From an uncultured Eubacteriales bacterium (GTDB taxonomy: Bacteria; Bacillota; Clostridia; Christensenellales; Borkfalkiaceae): a DNA stretch of 5,789 bases. The stretch spans positions 1 to 5,789 of the forward strand of contig USOJ01000089.1 in NCBI GenBank assembly GCA_900556195.1, in the 5' to 3' direction. The notes under the pieces were generated by a model that was not told the origin of the DNA, ran no database searches, and saw nothing but the letters and a program-made list of their open reading frames with translations. Both the position numbers and the translations under genes were made by a program. Shown here piece after piece: positions 4,947 through 5,789 of the stretch. Position 1 is the stretch's first letter; every line of letters begins with the position of its first letter.

Positions 4947-5144
4947 TTATTTCTCCTTTTTGCCGTTTACAAATAACAGCAATTCGTCCATATTGATAAC
5001 CCAAGCGTTGCCGTATTTGAGCGGCGTTATTACGCCTTGTTTCATTAGTTCAATCAACATACTGCGAGTAAGACAAGTGTCGGGATCGACTTGTTTTACT
5101 TCGTTCAATACGTCTGCTATTCTTCTTAATCGTGGTAAATACAT
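4947..5144 (-). CDS. Small excisionase-like winged-helix protein
   Basis: A 65-aa protein starting YLPRLRRIADVLNEVKQVDP, then a recognition-type segment (TCLTRSMLIELMKQGVITPLKYGNAWVINMDELLLFV) and a basic end, KKEK. Its length and the pattern 'helix, turn, helix, then GN-x-WVIN-x-DELL' match the small MerR-like excisionases and target-site proteins found beside tyrosine integrases in Firmicute mobile elements; Tn916 Xis is of similar size. AGGAG (5154-5158), 9 nt upstream, supports the ATG at 5144. The gene starts 35 bp after the integrase stop and sits 1 nt from the next gene, so all three are probably one transcript. The order is unusual, as many elements put xis before int. The expected role is to bend attachment-site DNA and favour excision; this is inferred. 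Confidence 0.65.
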   Translation of the reverse strand: MYLPRLRRIADVLNEVKQVDPDTCLTRSMLIELMKQGVITPLKYGNAWVINMDELLLFVNGKKEK

Positions 5145-5166
5145 TATCGTTTTCTCCTTATAAAAT

Positions 5167-5183
5167 CTAAGCGAGTCGCTTAG
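5167..5183. repeat. 17-bp palindrome over the integrase stop codon
   Basis: CTAAGCGA and TCGCTTAG form a perfect 8-bp inverted repeat around a single G (5175). It covers the integrase TAA (5180-5182) and the gap before the excisionase-like gene. With a 1-nt centre it is more likely a protein-binding site than an RNA hairpin, although with partial opening it could mark a processing or attenuation point between the two genes. Confidence 0.4.
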
Positions 5184-5789
5184 TCGTTAAACAAATTGCT
5201 CAACGCATCGGTGACTCGCTCTTGTGTGTCTGGAATAAAGTGACTGTAAACTTCAAGAGTAATAGTCGAATCGCTATGTCCGAGATATTTGCTGACTGTC
5301 TGAATAGGCACATTTTGGGACAAAAGAATACTGCAATATGTATGCCTCAATCCGTGTGGCGAAACCTTTTTAAGACCGTGCTTTGCCTCAAATTTAGCAA
5401 GCCATTGTGCTGTGCTGGATACGCCTTCAGGCTCTCTCAATATATTGACGGAGAAGTAGTATTCGTCTAATTTGTTGTCAAATTCATCGTCGGCAATCCT
5501 GAACCAATCCATATACTTTTTAAGGTCGTCCATCAGTTCAGCCGGAAGCGGTATGTCGCGTTTCGACGTTCTTGATTTCGGATCTTTTTCGTAGATGCCA
5601 AATCCCTCGGTCGCAAGTCTGTTACGTCTGATGTGGACAATTCTCTTGTCAAAATCAAAGTCAGCCCATCTTAAACCGTGCAATTCGGCTGTTCGCACGC
5701 CCGTTAAGACCACAAATTTCAACGTAACGCGTCGATATATCAAATCGTCGGGTAATTCGTCAAGAAGTTTGATGAATTGTCTTACTTCT
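5180..5789 (-). CDS. int: Tyrosine site-specific integrase, catalytic domain (5' end beyond window)
   Basis: The frame is open to the right edge, so only the last 202 residues are seen; full-length relatives usually have about 350-400 aa. All catalytic residues of phage/ICE-type tyrosine recombinases are present (numbering from the window edge): R32 in TGVRTAELHGLRW, K76 in SRTSKRDIPLP after the beta-hairpin, H145 and R148 in HGLRHTYCS, H171 in YLGHS, and the nucleophile Y181 in TLEVYSHF. The missing N-terminus should carry the arm-binding and SAM-like core-binding domains. The enzyme cuts and rejoins attachment-site DNA to insert or excise the element. It is transcribed toward the broken tRNA-Arg gene, with two small DNA-binding-type genes between. 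The domain looks intact and active. An internal TTG at 5741-5743 is not the true start, because clear integrase sequence (FIKLLDELPDDL) continues upstream of it. Confidence 0.93.
   Translation of the reverse strand, partial: EVRQFIKLLDELPDDLIYRRVTLKFVVLTGVRTAELHGLRWADFDFDKRIVHIRRNRLATEGFGIYEKDPKSRTSKRDIPLPAELMDDLKKYMDWFRIADDEFDNKLDEYYFSVNILREPEGVSSTAQWLAKFEAKHGLKKVSPHGLRHTYCSILLSQNVPIQTVSKYLGHSDSTITLEVYSHFIPDTQERVTDALSNLFND

Larger units (their letters stand above)
4211..5789. mobile_element. Left end of an integrative element in tRNA-Arg(CCU), extending past the window
   Basis: It begins at the broken anticodon arm of the resident tRNA and contains, in order: phased short repeats, a complete second tRNA-Arg(CCU) with promoter and terminator, then a minus-strand operon of integrase, excisionase-like gene and a two-module DNA-binding-type gene reading toward the junction. 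Integrase and small winged-helix genes next to a tRNA target are the usual recombination module of phages, ICEs and integrative mobilisable elements. No cargo, conjugation or phage structural gene is visible, so the element class stays open. The stretch 4221-4312 holds no gene that I can support. Confidence 0.65.

Noticed and set aside
5541..5552. CGGAAGC as the displaced 3' end of the broken tRNA
   Set aside because: It lies in the integrase reading frame (coding LPAEL) and lacks a preceding T-arm, so the match is by chance.

Overview
The window looks like a chromosomal locus of an uncultured, gut-type Firmicute (class Clostridia by style) whose right third is the left end of an integrated mobile element. 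This assignment is an inference. It rests on strong AGGAG ribosome binding sites, SigA-type TTGACA/TATAAT promoters, an encoded tRNA CCA end, a lipoprotein-type sugar-binding protein, and a large surface protein with a Cys/Gly motif, hydrophobic segment and basic tail at its C-terminus.

Region A (1-2970) is a minus-strand operon. Its first gene encodes an 836-residue secreted, membrane-anchored beta-rich surface protein. It overlaps the start of a gene for an ABC-transporter solute-binding lipoprotein, which runs off the left edge. The operon promoter is an extended -10 with a poor -35, followed by a leader of about 77 nt containing a strong hairpin. Region B (2977-3915) holds a divergent AraC-family regulator whose promoter sits so close to the ATG that its mRNA is predicted to be leaderless. 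Between the two promoters lie helically phased ATTTTTGCA repeats, which are good candidate operators. The simplest reading is that the regulator senses a ligand, probably a carbohydrate, and switches on the surface protein and transporter genes.

Region C (3916-4466) has no protein gene but holds the most striking structure. A strong promoter drives a tRNA-Arg(CCU) gene that is normal from its 5' end through the anticodon loop and the first three base pairs of the anticodon stem, then becomes unrelated sequence. About 170 bp further on is a second, complete and differently sequenced tRNA-Arg(CCU), with its own promoter, encoded CCA and rho-independent terminator. Region D (4467-5789, minus strand) encodes a tyrosine integrase (cut by the window edge), a 65-aa excisionase-like protein, and a 156-aa protein whose C-terminal half is related to the 65-aa protein.

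Putting C and D together, I infer that a mobile element integrated into the anticodon arm of the resident tRNA-Arg(CCU) gene, destroyed it, and brought a full replacement tRNA of the same specificity. Phased GGTATTGT repeats 100-130 bp inside the presumed crossover look like integrase arm-binding sites. The prediction is that the missing 3' half of the resident tRNA lies at the far right end of the element, outside this window.
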